Of a DNA stretch of 64,000 nt, positions 52,729 to 61,379 are shown one piece after another; the first letter of the stretch is position 1; every line of letters starts with the position of its first letter. The notes beneath the pieces were generated by a model. It worked only from the letters and a program-made list of their open reading frames with translations. It did no database searches and was not told the origin of the DNA. Source of the DNA: Butyrivibrio sp. X503. Its GTDB lineage: Bacteria > Bacillota > Clostridia > Lachnospirales > Lachnospiraceae. Position numbers and translations under genes: made by a program. Location of the stretch: positions 372,001 to 436,000 of the forward strand of contig NZ_RAIQ01000001.1 in the NCBI RefSeq assembly GCF_003625475.1, written 5' to 3'.

Positions 52729-53514
52729 ATGGAAAAAATACTGACTGTTGATATAGGAAATACAAATATAGCGACTTGCTTATGGAATGGTGATAAAGCC
52801 ACTATGCTTAAGAGTTTTGCTACTGACAAAAATGCCACTTCCGCAGATCTTACAGAAGCTTTTTCTTCCGTTCTTATGTCAGAAACGGGCAACAAGAAAA
52901 CGGAGCTCATTACGGGCTCCGTTATTTCCTGTGTTGTTCCAAGTATTGAAAGTGCTGCAAAAGAGGCCCTTCATACTGTTACCGGCTGCAATCCTATCAT
53001 TGTAAACTGCAATCTTGATCTTGAAATCAATTTGGATATATATGACAAAAAAAGTCTCGGTGCAGACAGGATAGCCGACATTGTAGGCGCAGCAAAGCTT
53101 TACAATACGCCTGTAATAGTTTGCGACCTGGGTACCTGCACAACGATATCAGCGGTAGACTCAAATAAAAACCTCATCGGAGGTATGATAACTCTGGGCA
53201 TTCAATCATCACTGGATGCTCTTCACGAAAGAGTCCCTCATCTTCCTTTAATACAGGCAAAAGAATCGGATTCTCTCATAGGTTATGACACGCCTTCTTC
53301 TATCCTAACAGGAGCAGTAGTCGGAACCGCTTCCATGATTTCGGAAACAGTAAATAAACTCTGCGAATCCCCCGACATGAGCGGCGCAACTCTCGTCCTT
53401 ACAGGCGGAAACGCCGGATTCGTTCTTCCTTGGTTTAAGGACAGGTCAAAAACTGTTTACGAACCCGATCTCATCATGAAAGGTTTGCGCGAAATATATA
53501 CAAATTTCTGCTGA
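52729..53514 (+). CDS. coaX: Type III pantothenate kinase
   Basis: A 261-residue CoaX of the ASKHA fold, catalysing the first step of coenzyme A synthesis; it is not inhibited by CoA and needs a monovalent cation. Motifs are TVDIGNTN for phosphate binding, SLGADRIADIVGA, CDLGTCTTI and the second TGGNAG. It starts 8 bases after the ECF gene. Its last 58 bases overlap the 3' end of the convergent glycosyltransferase gene. Confidence 0.96.
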   Translation: MEKILTVDIGNTNIATCLWNGDKATMLKSFATDKNATSADLTEAFSSVLMSETGNKKTELITGSVISCVVPSIESAAKEALHTVTGCNPIIVNCNLDLEINLDIYDKKSLGADRIADIVGAAKLYNTPVIVCDLGTCTTISAVDSNKNLIGGMITLGIQSSLDALHERVPHLPLIQAKESDSLIGYDTPSSILTGAVVGTASMISETVNKLCESPDMSGATLVLTGGNAGFVLPWFKDRSKTVYEPDLIMKGLREIYTNFC

Positions 53515-54572
53515 ATTTTGTAGCTTATAAAGAAAAGGCACGTGTCCACTACGATCTTTACAACCGTCTCCGGCACGATAACAAGCCACCTTACTCCCAG
53601 CGTTACCAACAATGCGCTGAGTGCCATCTGAATAACGGCAAGGACAACATACTTTATCGCTGCCTTTTCTATTTTTTCATTGCTCTTAAATACCATCTTG
53701 TAATTAAGCGCAAAATTATACGTTGCCGAGATCACCCTCGCTATAACGGTAGATATCGCAATGTAACCCACATATTTCCCTTTAAAAAGAAAACATAAAA
53801 AAGAAAACAATGCTATATCCAAAACGCACGATGACAGAGACGAAAATATATACCGTATAAAGCTCTCCCCAAGCACTCTGTAAATCCTTATAGAATCAGC
53901 AAGCGGATTAAAATGAGTGGAGTGATGATCCTTGGACTCATATATCGTACTTATCGGTACTTCAATAATCGGATATTTCCCTTTTGCTTCAAGAAGCATT
54001 CTCATCTCAAACTCAAATCTGTCGCCCTTCACTTCAAGAAGCTCTCTCATAAAATCAAGCGGGATTCCGCGAAGCCCGGTCTGAGTGTCACTTATATTCA
54101 GTCCTGAGACGTATTCGGTAACCTTCTTGGTAATCCTATTTCCCATCTTGGATTTCCATGGGATATCATCGCCATCAAGACATCTGACACCGAGGATAAG
54201 TGCATTGGGATTACTTAACAGCTCCTTTGACACATCATTTATCGAAGAAACAGCGTGTTGTCCGTCAGAATCAGCTGTAACAACTCCAACCGTTCCTTCC
54301 ATGTGATCAAGCACATATTTAAACGCAGTCTTAAGAGCGGCACCTTTTCCTCTGTTCACGTCGTGCCTTAGGATAATGCCGTTATCTCCAAGAATCTCTT
54401 TTGACTCATCAAAAAAGCTCTCGTAAGCCTCACCGCTTCCGTCATCAACTATGATCACAAGCTTCTCCTCAGCCGCAAGTTCTTTTACAAGAGTCGTCAT
54501 TCTTGCATCCGGCTCATACGAAGGGATGATCACAGGTATTAAGTTATCTTTTAGTGCATTACTTTTATTCAT
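53457..54572 (-). CDS. Family 2 glycosyltransferase fused to GtrA-like membrane domain
   Basis: A 371-residue protein. The N-terminal GT2 domain (about 10-235) has IPSYEPD, VDDGSGEAYE, NRGKGAALKTAF, the metal site TADSDGQH and SDTQTGLRGIP, as in polyprenyl-phosphate sugar transferases. The C-terminal GtrA-like domain (about 240-355) has four membrane segments. Such proteins make or flip undecaprenyl-phosphate sugars for surface glycans. No ribosome binding site is seen; a TAGAAT box (54585-54580) ends 7 bases before ATG. The 3' end overlaps coaX by 58 bases. Confidence 0.88.
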   Translation of the reverse strand: MNKSNALKDNLIPVIIPSYEPDARMTTLVKELAAEEKLVIIVDDGSGEAYESFFDESKEILGDNGIILRHDVNRGKGAALKTAFKYVLDHMEGTVGVVTADSDGQHAVSSINDVSKELLSNPNALILGVRCLDGDDIPWKSKMGNRITKKVTEYVSGLNISDTQTGLRGIPLDFMRELLEVKGDRFEFEMRMLLEAKGKYPIIEVPISTIYESKDHHSTHFNPLADSIRIYRVLGESFIRYIFSSLSSCVLDIALFSFLCFLFKGKYVGYIAISTVIARVISATYNFALNYKMVFKSNEKIEKAAIKYVVLAVIQMALSALLVTLGVRWLVIVPETVVKIVVDTCLFFISYKIQQKFVYISRKPFMMRSGS

Positions 54573-54628
54573 CTATTACATTCTAGCTTAATTACGCTCT
54601 ATGCGCTATATTTATATAGAGGTTTATC

Positions 54629-56824
54629 ATGATAAGAAAAAAGACACTTATAATTATATTCATAATGTTATGCTCAGTCTTTGCCCTTTCTTTTTTCGGA
54701 GGGAAAGGCTTCGCACGCAGATCGCCGCTAACTATTACCGAGGTCTGTGCCTGCAACAAAGACGCCGCCTATGACGACAACGGCGATTATGGTGCGGATT
54801 ACATTGAAATCTATAACAGCTCCGATTCACCCGTCAACCTTTCGGGATGGGGGCTGAGCGATAATAAAAAAGATCTTTTTAAGTACACTTTCGGTGATGT
54901 GAACATTGAGCCGGGCAAAGCAATAATCGCCTGGTGCAGCCCGTGCATCGATGATACTTCTTTATACAGAGAAGACTATGTTCCTTCAGACATCCACGAT
55001 ATCCCTTTCAAAATCTCCAAGGGCGAAGTTTGCATTCTCACAAGCCCTGATAAAAAATATGTTCAAAGAATCCCAATTCCTTATGACCTCCCGGACAGCA
55101 GGAGTTACTCTTCGTGTCTAGATGATCTCGGAAGATATAATATCGCTTCCGCAACTCCTTACTATGTTGAAGAAACATATATTCCCGAGAAAAAAGAAAA
55201 ACTTAATCCCCCCTCTTTTTCCATATCGGGCGGGTGGTATGACAGCGATGTTGTGGTAACTTTGGATGCTCCGGAAGGAGATATCTATTACTCTCTTAAT
55301 GGTTCTGTCCCCGATGCTGAATCATACAAATATGAGGGCCCGATCACCATCAGTAACAGGACGGCGGAACCCAATATATGGTCAGCAATGGGCGATATAG
55401 CAACATCAAATACCTACCTTCCGGATTTTCCTGTTGACAAAGCTACTGTCCTAAAGGCTGTCGCAATATCAGATAACGGAACAAGCGAGATCGTATCTCA
55501 GACATACTTTGTAGGACTTGACAGCTACGGTTATGATGGCATTTCAATCATGTCTGTTTCGATGGATCCGGATGATCTTTTTGGCTATGAAAAAGGCATA
55601 TATGTTCAGGGTAGGGTTAAAGACATATATGGTGAAAAAATGGATCTTGATCCCTTTGAATATATCTATGATTACTGTAATTACGGTAAAGAAGGCCGCG
55701 GCTGGGAACGTCCCGCTGACATTGAATTTTTCTCAGAGGATCACAAAAAGATATTTGATCAAAAAACAGGTATCAGAATTCACGGAGGATTCAGCGTCGG
55801 CCAGAATCAAAAAAGCTTTAATCTCTATTCAAGACCTGAGTATGACGGAAATAAATATTTTAAATATGATTTCTTTAACGGAAACGGAAACGGCTACAGC
55901 AAAGTCGTTCTTCGAACCGGTGGTTCCAATGATCTTTTTATCACCAAGCAAAGAGACGCATTCTGCCAAAGTCTGGTTGCCGGAAGAAGCGTCGGTGTGC
56001 AGCGCGCAGTTCCGTGTGCTTTGTTCTTAAACGGTGAATACTGGGGTATGTATTTTATCCAGGAAGGTATCGGTGAATCTTACATACACGAGAACTACGG
56101 AATTGACGAAGATAATGTGATCATTGTAAAGAATAATGAAGTCAACACAGATAACCCGGACGATTATAAGCTGTACTCGGATATTATCGATTATGTATCA
56201 AACAATGATATGTCAATTGAATCCAATTACAGGTATATTGAGGATAAGATCGATATACAAAGCATGATCGATTACTATATCACGGAAATATATGTTGCCA
56301 ATTCCGACGCCTTCTCCAACAATCTGGCTCTTTGGCGTGCAAAGAATCCTTCCGACGATAAATACGGAGATGGAAAATGGAGATGGCTACTGTATGATCT
56401 TGATGAATCTTGCGGATTGATTACCGAGATGACAAATGCATCCGTTGATTCATTTAAGGAAGGTCACTGGGAAATGAGCCCTCTTGACGGGGACGTCCTC
56501 TTTTCCTCCATGATAAAAAATAAAGAATTCAGGACCCGTTTCATTAATTCATTTACAGAAATGGCCAATAATAATTTTGAATATACCGATGTTCATAATA
56601 AACTTACGGACATCTCCTCAAAATGCAAAGACGCCGATATAAAATCGCAAGAAAGATTCCGCGGAGATTTTGTTATCAACGGCTATGATCCAAATGAAGA
56701 TTTCTCTCCTCCATATTCAGCAGAAGATTACGATGCCGATATTGCTGTAATCGACAATTTTTTTAAAGAGAGAAAAGATTACATTATAACCCATATGGAA
56801 AATGACTTAACGATATATGACTGA
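54629..56824 (+). CDS. CotH kinase family protein with lamin-tail domain (second copy)
   Basis: A 731-residue exported protein with a signal peptide (about 1-30), a lamin-tail domain (about 34-150; ITEVCACN, DYIEIYNSSDSPVNLSGWGL), a chitobiase-like Fn3 domain (about 190-300; DIYYSLNGSVPDAES) and a CotH kinase domain to the end. Kinase landmarks are IRIHGGFSVGQNQKSFNLYS, NGEYWGMYFIQEGIGESY and WRWLLYDLD at about 583-591. It has the same architecture as the gene at 30594-32681 but is clearly diverged. AGAGG lies before ATG 54629. It is expected to phosphorylate extracytoplasmic proteins; targets are unknown. Confidence 0.88.
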   Translation: MIRKKTLIIIFIMLCSVFALSFFGGKGFARRSPLTITEVCACNKDAAYDDNGDYGADYIEIYNSSDSPVNLSGWGLSDNKKDLFKYTFGDVNIEPGKAIIAWCSPCIDDTSLYREDYVPSDIHDIPFKISKGEVCILTSPDKKYVQRIPIPYDLPDSRSYSSCLDDLGRYNIASATPYYVEETYIPEKKEKLNPPSFSISGGWYDSDVVVTLDAPEGDIYYSLNGSVPDAESYKYEGPITISNRTAEPNIWSAMGDIATSNTYLPDFPVDKATVLKAVAISDNGTSEIVSQTYFVGLDSYGYDGISIMSVSMDPDDLFGYEKGIYVQGRVKDIYGEKMDLDPFEYIYDYCNYGKEGRGWERPADIEFFSEDHKKIFDQKTGIRIHGGFSVGQNQKSFNLYSRPEYDGNKYFKYDFFNGNGNGYSKVVLRTGGSNDLFITKQRDAFCQSLVAGRSVGVQRAVPCALFLNGEYWGMYFIQEGIGESYIHENYGIDEDNVIIVKNNEVNTDNPDDYKLYSDIIDYVSNNDMSIESNYRYIEDKIDIQSMIDYYITEIYVANSDAFSNNLALWRAKNPSDDKYGDGKWRWLLYDLDESCGLITEMTNASVDSFKEGHWEMSPLDGDVLFSSMIKNKEFRTRFINSFTEMANNNFEYTDVHNKLTDISSKCKDADIKSQERFRGDFVINGYDPNEDFSPPYSAEDYDADIAVIDNFFKERKDYIITHMENDLTIYD

Positions 56825-57115
56825 ATTTTCTTTATTATGAAAAACGGTTTGTTTTAGAAAAAGAAAATAAAATATAGTATACTGCAAAATAGAACAATTC
56901 AAAATAAAATTTCATTTGTAATACTAATGCTATGAAATAATAATTTCGTTTTTCACAGACTTTTCACAATAAAACTTAGTTTTTTCTTGTCACAATATTT
57001 CGTATATGATAAATTCATTTTCGCGCGAATCTGAAAATATCAATTATCACCTTCTCCTGTGCTCTGTACAGAGATCCGCTCTGTACACGCAGCCGCGCTG
57101 ATAAGCCCAATATAA
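56825..57115. other. AT-rich gene-free stretch with short repeats
   Basis: No coding region or known RNA was recognised. The left two thirds are very AT-rich. Near the right end the 10-mer GCTCTGTACA occurs twice, 19 bases apart, the first as part of the palindrome CTCTGTACAGAG (57062-57073). A TATACT box (56877-56882) is present without a clear -35. Confidence 0.5.
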
Positions 57116-57154
57116 AACACCACTCACATAATTCTTTTGTAAGTGGTGTTTTTT
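57116..57154. terminator. Terminator of the superoxide dismutase gene
   Basis: A 9-bp stem (57116-57124 with 57142-57150) with more pairing after one mismatch. T-rich sequence lies on both sides, so it may work in both directions. Confidence 0.8.
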
Positions 57155-57168
57155 CTTTTATCTTTTAA

Positions 57169-57786
57169 TTATCCAACTATCTCATCATATCTAGCGGACA
57201 CCTTGCCCCAGTCAAGAATCTCAAAGAACGCCTTTATATAATCAGGTCTTAAGTTCTTGTACTTAAGATAATATGCATGTTCCCAAACATCAAGTCCGAT
57301 GATCGGTATTCTTCCGGTGCCTTCACTTATCGGATTGTCCTGATTCGGAGATGCGGAAACAACAAGCGCGCCGCTTTTATCGGTTGAAAGCCACGCCCAT
57401 CCGGAACCAAACTGTCCCGCCGCTGCCTTCGACAATTGATCCTTTAGTTCATCCAGGCTTCCGAAAGTTTTGTCTATCGCTTCTTTAAGCTTCCCTGTCG
57501 GCTCTTTTGAAGGACTCGGAGAAAACATTTCAAAATACAGATTATGATTATAATATCCGCCGCCCTGGTTTTTAAGCGCCTTCTTTAAGGTCTCATCAGA
57601 AACCTTATCCAATGATGCAAGGAGTTCCTCTGCAGAAAGATTGTTAAGTCCCGCTTTTTCTGCCAATTCATTAAATGTCTTGGTGTAAGTAACGTGATGC
57701 TTACCATAGTGAGTCTCAACAGTGAGCTGATCAACGTATGGCTCAAGCGCGTTTGTTTCGTAGGGTAACTTGATCTGTTCGTACAT
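57169..57786 (-). CDS. Superoxide dismutase, Fe/Mn type
   Basis: A 205-residue Fe/Mn superoxide dismutase, turning superoxide into oxygen and peroxide in the cytoplasm. The metal ligands are in HYGKHHVTY, YYNHNLYF and LDVWEHAYYLKYKN. Iron and manganese use cannot be told apart with certainty. ATG 57786 has GGGAG 7 bases upstream and gives the usual start MYEQIKLPYE; an in-frame ATG 24 bases earlier lacks a site. Its presence suggests exposure to some oxygen, in line with trxB in the same window. Confidence 0.96.
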   Translation of the reverse strand: MYEQIKLPYETNALEPYVDQLTVETHYGKHHVTYTKTFNELAEKAGLNNLSAEELLASLDKVSDETLKKALKNQGGGYYNHNLYFEMFSPSPSKEPTGKLKEAIDKTFGSLDELKDQLSKAAAGQFGSGWAWLSTDKSGALVVSASPNQDNPISEGTGRIPIIGLDVWEHAYYLKYKNLRPDYIKAFFEILDWGKVSARYDEIVG

Positions 57787-57839
57787 AATGATTCTCCCTT
57801 CATAATTCATAATTTAGTTGTTCATGCAATTAAGTTCTT

Positions 57840-59033
57840 TTATTTATTATACCAAGAAGCTACTTTCTTTACCGCCTTGATGACGTCATCGACATCTTTG
57901 TCTGTCATGAGAGGATAAAGAGGTATGCTCATGATACCTTTGTAAACCTTTTCCGCAACAGGACAAAGTCCCCTTTGATATCCCATCTTTTCATAAAAAG
58001 GGAACCAATATACAGGAACATAATGAACCTGCGGCTGTATATTCTCTGCGGAAAGTGCATCAAAGAATTCTCTTCTTGTGCATTTTACTTTATCAAAATC
58101 CAGCTGTATTACATAAAGATGCCTTGTTGTATCGGACTCCGAAATCTCTTCCTGAACAATGATTCCCGGAAAATCCTTAAAAGCCTCATCGTATTTTTTT
58201 ACGATCTCTTTTCTTCTATTTGAGAACTTATCAAGCTTGTTTAACTGGCTTATCAAAAGTGCCGCTTGGAAATCCGTCATTCTGTAATTAAAGCCAAGCT
58301 CCTGCATCTCATAGTACCAAATGCCTTCCGCTTCATGCACAAACTCACTTGGATTTCTTACAATTCCATGCTGAGATGCAAGCCTGAGTTTACGATAAAG
58401 CTCAGGATCGTTGGTAGTGATCGCACCGCCTTCTCCGGCTGTAACCGTTTTTACGGGATGAAAGCTGAATGTCGTCATATCGGCGATCGATCCCTCTCCC
58501 TTGCCGTCATATCTTGTACCGATAGAGTGAGCTCCGTCAATTATAAGAGTAAGTCCATGCTCATCACATATCTTTTGAATTCTTTTGTGGTCGACTGCCT
58601 GACCTGTATAATCGACAGCCACGATGGCCCTGGTCTTATCCGTAACATGTTTCTCTATGCTGTCGGGATCAATGTTATAAGTCTTAGGATCGATATCAGC
58701 AAATACAGGTTTTGCTCCGACATATACCGCGCAGTTTGCAGATGCCGCAAATGTAAGAGGCGTCGTAATGACTTCATCCCCTTCTCCTACACCGGCTGCT
58801 ATCATAGCACAATGAAGCGCCGCAGTTCCGTTGCTTACAGCCACCGCATATTTTGCACCTGTAACTTCACAGATTCTTTTTTCAAGTTTTTCCACATATG
58901 GTCCGCAGGTTATAAGATCGCCCTTAAGCGCCTTTGCCACTGCATCCACATCATCATCGTCTATCCACTGACGACCGTAATAAATCTTTTCGTCTCTTAC
59001 AGGAGTTCCTCCGAGAATAGCAAGTTTATCCAT
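57840..59033 (-). CDS. DegT/DnrJ/EryC1 sugar aminotransferase, PseC-like
   Basis: A 397-residue PLP enzyme that aminates a nucleotide-linked 4-keto sugar. The PLP Lys is in SFHPVKTVTAGEGG, the phosphate-binding segment in SNGTAALHCAMIA, and DGAHSIGTRY holds the Asp that contacts the ring. The pattern is closest to PseC, which makes UDP-4-amino-4,6-dideoxy-AltNAc for pseudaminic acid; a related surface amino sugar is possible. No other pse gene is nearby. AAGGA lies 7 bases before ATG 59033. Confidence 0.9.
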   Translation of the reverse strand: MDKLAILGGTPVRDEKIYYGRQWIDDDDVDAVAKALKGDLITCGPYVEKLEKRICEVTGAKYAVAVSNGTAALHCAMIAAGVGEGDEVITTPLTFAASANCAVYVGAKPVFADIDPKTYNIDPDSIEKHVTDKTRAIVAVDYTGQAVDHKRIQKICDEHGLTLIIDGAHSIGTRYDGKGEGSIADMTTFSFHPVKTVTAGEGGAITTNDPELYRKLRLASQHGIVRNPSEFVHEAEGIWYYEMQELGFNYRMTDFQAALLISQLNKLDKFSNRRKEIVKKYDEAFKDFPGIIVQEEISESDTTRHLYVIQLDFDKVKCTRREFFDALSAENIQPQVHYVPVYWFPFYEKMGYQRGLCPVAEKVYKGIMSIPLYPLMTDKDVDDVIKAVKKVASWYNK

Positions 59034-59142
59034 TGTAGTCCTTCTTTCCGCATCCTCTGTATATATCAATTATTCCAAAGAAATGTCTGTCAACAGATTA
59101 TACCATAATTCCGGGCTCAAAAATACATCACCTATATTCAAA

Positions 59143-59174
59143 ACAGCCGAAGAGACATTCATCTCCTCGGCTGT
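59143..59174 (-). terminator. Terminator of the DUF6465-like gene
   Basis: An 8-bp outer stem (59143-59150 with 59167-59174) with more pairing inside; on the minus strand TTTTGAATA follows. Confidence 0.7.
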
Positions 59175-59190
59175 AAGCTCGCTTTTGAAA

Positions 59191-59394
59191 TCAATCATAT
59201 AGGTCAAAGCTTCCGCTGTTTGAAGGATCATTGTTCACAACGTAATATGCTTTTCCCTCTTCAGGCTTCACGTAGATATTAAGCTCTTTAATATCTCTTT
59301 TGCCATATGCTTTTTTTGCCTTGGAGACGATCTTATCCTCTCCTATAGACAAACTACCGTACTGTAGCTCAGTTTTAATTTTTGCTGCTGCCAT
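59191..59394 (-). CDS. Small DUF6465-like protein
   Basis: A 67-residue protein recalled as similar to a small Lachnospiraceae family (DUF6465). It reads as one alpha/beta unit: ELQYGSLSIGEDKIVSKAKK then ELNIYVKPEEGKAYYVVNND. There is no signal or membrane segment, and the function is unknown. It is monocistronic with a good ribosome binding site (GGGGAGGAAA) and terminator. Confidence 0.75.
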   Translation of the reverse strand: MAAAKIKTELQYGSLSIGEDKIVSKAKKAYGKRDIKELNIYVKPEEGKAYYVVNNDPSNSGSFDLYD

Positions 59395-59565
59395 TACATT
59401 TCCTCCCCTCAGAAGATTTGTTGTCTTAATTACGTTCTATTTTACACCCTATAATGTCAAAAGTGAATGTTTATTTAATTATCCGTGTTTTTTTAAGCTT
59501 CCTTTATTCTTATTTAATTTCTCTCGTTTATAATGATACTACCAAGAGACAAGGAGGTATCTGCC

Positions 59566-59733
59566 ATGGCTAATAAGAAAACTATAGCTTCCAGAATAAG
59601 AACGACTCCAAAACCGCCTCTTCAGGTTATGCACGTTAGGACCTTTAAGCCCGATCTCAATACTCTCAGCAGCGTTGACTGCGGAGTGGATTTATCGGGA
59701 TATGCATTCGAAGGACTTAAAAAGTGGAAATAA
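59566..59733 (+). CDS. Small basic hypothetical protein
   Basis: A 55-residue protein, basic at its N-terminus (KKTIASRIRTTPKPPLQ), with no membrane segment or known motif. Support for it being real: AAGGAGG 8 bases before ATG 59566, a perfect TATAAT at 59529-59534 and a terminator (59772-59807) behind it. Not recognised as any family. Confidence 0.65.
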   Translation: MANKKTIASRIRTTPKPPLQVMHVRTFKPDLNTLSSVDCGVDLSGYAFEGLKKWK

Positions 59734-59771
59734 CATATGACCAAATAAACTAAATATCCTTTTTTATTTAA

Positions 59772-59807
59772 GGGCACGTAATGAGTGATCATGCGTGTCC
59801 TTTTTTT
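59772..59807 (+). terminator. Terminator after the small basic protein gene
   Basis: A 7-bp stem with one G.T pair (59772-59778 with 59794-59800) followed by TTTTTTT. Confidence 0.75.
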
Positions 59808-59862
59808 ATTTCACAAAAATATGTTAAAATGTGTTATTACAAATTTGAATCGGAGCGAAAGA

Positions 59863-61356
59863 ATGATTAAAAATAAGCAAGCCTTATTAAGACTTATAGA
59901 ACTAATAGCATTTATTATTGCTTTCATTATCTTATCTACACAGCTGATGAACGCTCTTGTTATCAAGGGACATTCATCAGAGGCACGAATGTATGATGTA
60001 TATGAAGGGTATGCGCAGAACAGCGATGTTCTTTTTATAGGAAGCAGTCATGCAGGACAGCTTGTAGGAAGGAATCTGTGGAGAGACTATGGAATCGCAT
60101 CATATACAATTGCCGGCAATTCTCAGCCAATTGATGTCACCTATCATTCCATAGTTGAATTCCTCAAGCATTCAGATCCCAAGGTAATAATGGTAGAAAC
60201 CGCCCTTATTCCCGATGATAACATGGAAACACCCGACACCGAATATGAAGGCCGAATTCAAAGTGATGCCGCTTTCAGATATTCTGTTAATTATCTTAAA
60301 TTGGCATCAGCACAAATAAAGAACTTTAATCTTCCCCTAAAAACCGAAGGTATCCAGCTTCTTTATAAGTGGCCCCTCATGCATGATCGCTATTCAAGTC
60401 TGACAAAAGACGATTTCGTAATAGATACACCATATCTGGTCTCCGATACATTACCTCTTTATTCTGTTCCTGAGGAGGAGGCAGAGATAGTAACATCTGA
60501 GGAGCGCGCTCCTATCAGTGATATTGGTCGTAACTACCTTGATAAAACAATAAAACTGTGCAAAGAAAAGAACATTCAACTTGTTCTTTTCCATACTCCG
60601 TATCCTGCACCCGAGACAACTCTGGCACAGCAAAATACCATTTCGGATATAGCTGCTGAGAACAATGTCCCGTTTATTGATTTTAATTATCTTGTGGATG
60701 AAATTGGCTTTGATATACACACCGACCAGGCAAGAGATCTTAATCACGTAAACCTCAGCGGTGGTGAAAAGATAACTGATTATCTCGGAAAATATCTCAT
60801 AGAAAACTATGGCATTAAAGATCACAGACAAGATCCGGGTTATGAAACCTGGGATAAAGATCTTAAGGCATGGCAAGTACTTCAATTAAAAGAAAGCTTT
60901 GAAAAAACAAATAATATAGCAGAATGGTCAGACCTCTTTGCCGGTCAATTAAGCAATTATATGGTAATACTGACTCTTTCCGGTGATTATACTTCCGAAT
61001 CGGACGGATCTATTCAGAGCATCCTCGAAAAAGCTCCCGTGCCGGAAGATTTCTATGAAAAAGGCGGAACGGTAATACTCTATCGCGGGAACATCTTATA
61101 TTACTCCGGCGGATGTGAAACTTATTCTTATTCACACAAATTTGAAAACGCCGTTGTGTCCATAGACAGAGTTGCATCAGGGTCCGAAGATAGTCCTTTT
61201 GAAGACGGAATATATATTTGGAATGAAAACTACATCATAAACAGCGATGGACTTAACGTTACCATATATGACGACAGTCTGGATATTGTTGTTGATTCTA
61301 TTGGTGTTGATGCATGCCCTGACGAAGGTAAACTAATAAGAAACGAAATTGATTAA
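59863..61356 (+). CDS. Membrane-anchored SGNH hydrolase-like protein (AlgX/DltD-type partner)
   Basis: A 497-residue protein with one N-terminal membrane segment (about 12-30) and an outer SGNH domain. The nucleophile block is VLFIGSSHAGQLVG (about 58-71) and the closing Asp-His block is DLNHVNLSGGEKI. The last third (about 330-497) is unassigned. Together with the MBOAT gene that follows after 23 bases it looks like a two-part O-acetylation system: the MBOAT passes acetyl groups across the membrane and the SGNH protein moves them to a glycan. ATG 59863 has CGGAG 8 bases upstream; an extended -10 TGtTAAAAT lies at 59822-59830. Confidence 0.82.
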   Translation: MIKNKQALLRLIELIAFIIAFIILSTQLMNALVIKGHSSEARMYDVYEGYAQNSDVLFIGSSHAGQLVGRNLWRDYGIASYTIAGNSQPIDVTYHSIVEFLKHSDPKVIMVETALIPDDNMETPDTEYEGRIQSDAAFRYSVNYLKLASAQIKNFNLPLKTEGIQLLYKWPLMHDRYSSLTKDDFVIDTPYLVSDTLPLYSVPEEEAEIVTSEERAPISDIGRNYLDKTIKLCKEKNIQLVLFHTPYPAPETTLAQQNTISDIAAENNVPFIDFNYLVDEIGFDIHTDQARDLNHVNLSGGEKITDYLGKYLIENYGIKDHRQDPGYETWDKDLKAWQVLQLKESFEKTNNIAEWSDLFAGQLSNYMVILTLSGDYTSESDGSIQSILEKAPVPEDFYEKGGTVILYRGNILYYSGGCETYSYSHKFENAVVSIDRVASGSEDSPFEDGIYIWNENYIINSDGLNVTIYDDSLDIVVDSIGVDACPDEGKLIRNEID

Positions 61357-61379
61357 ACTGATATAAATGGAGATTACTA

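Noticed and set aside
57840..59033. A pseudaminic acid cluster
   Set aside because: Only the PseC-like aminotransferase is present; pseB, pseH, pseI and others are absent nearby.
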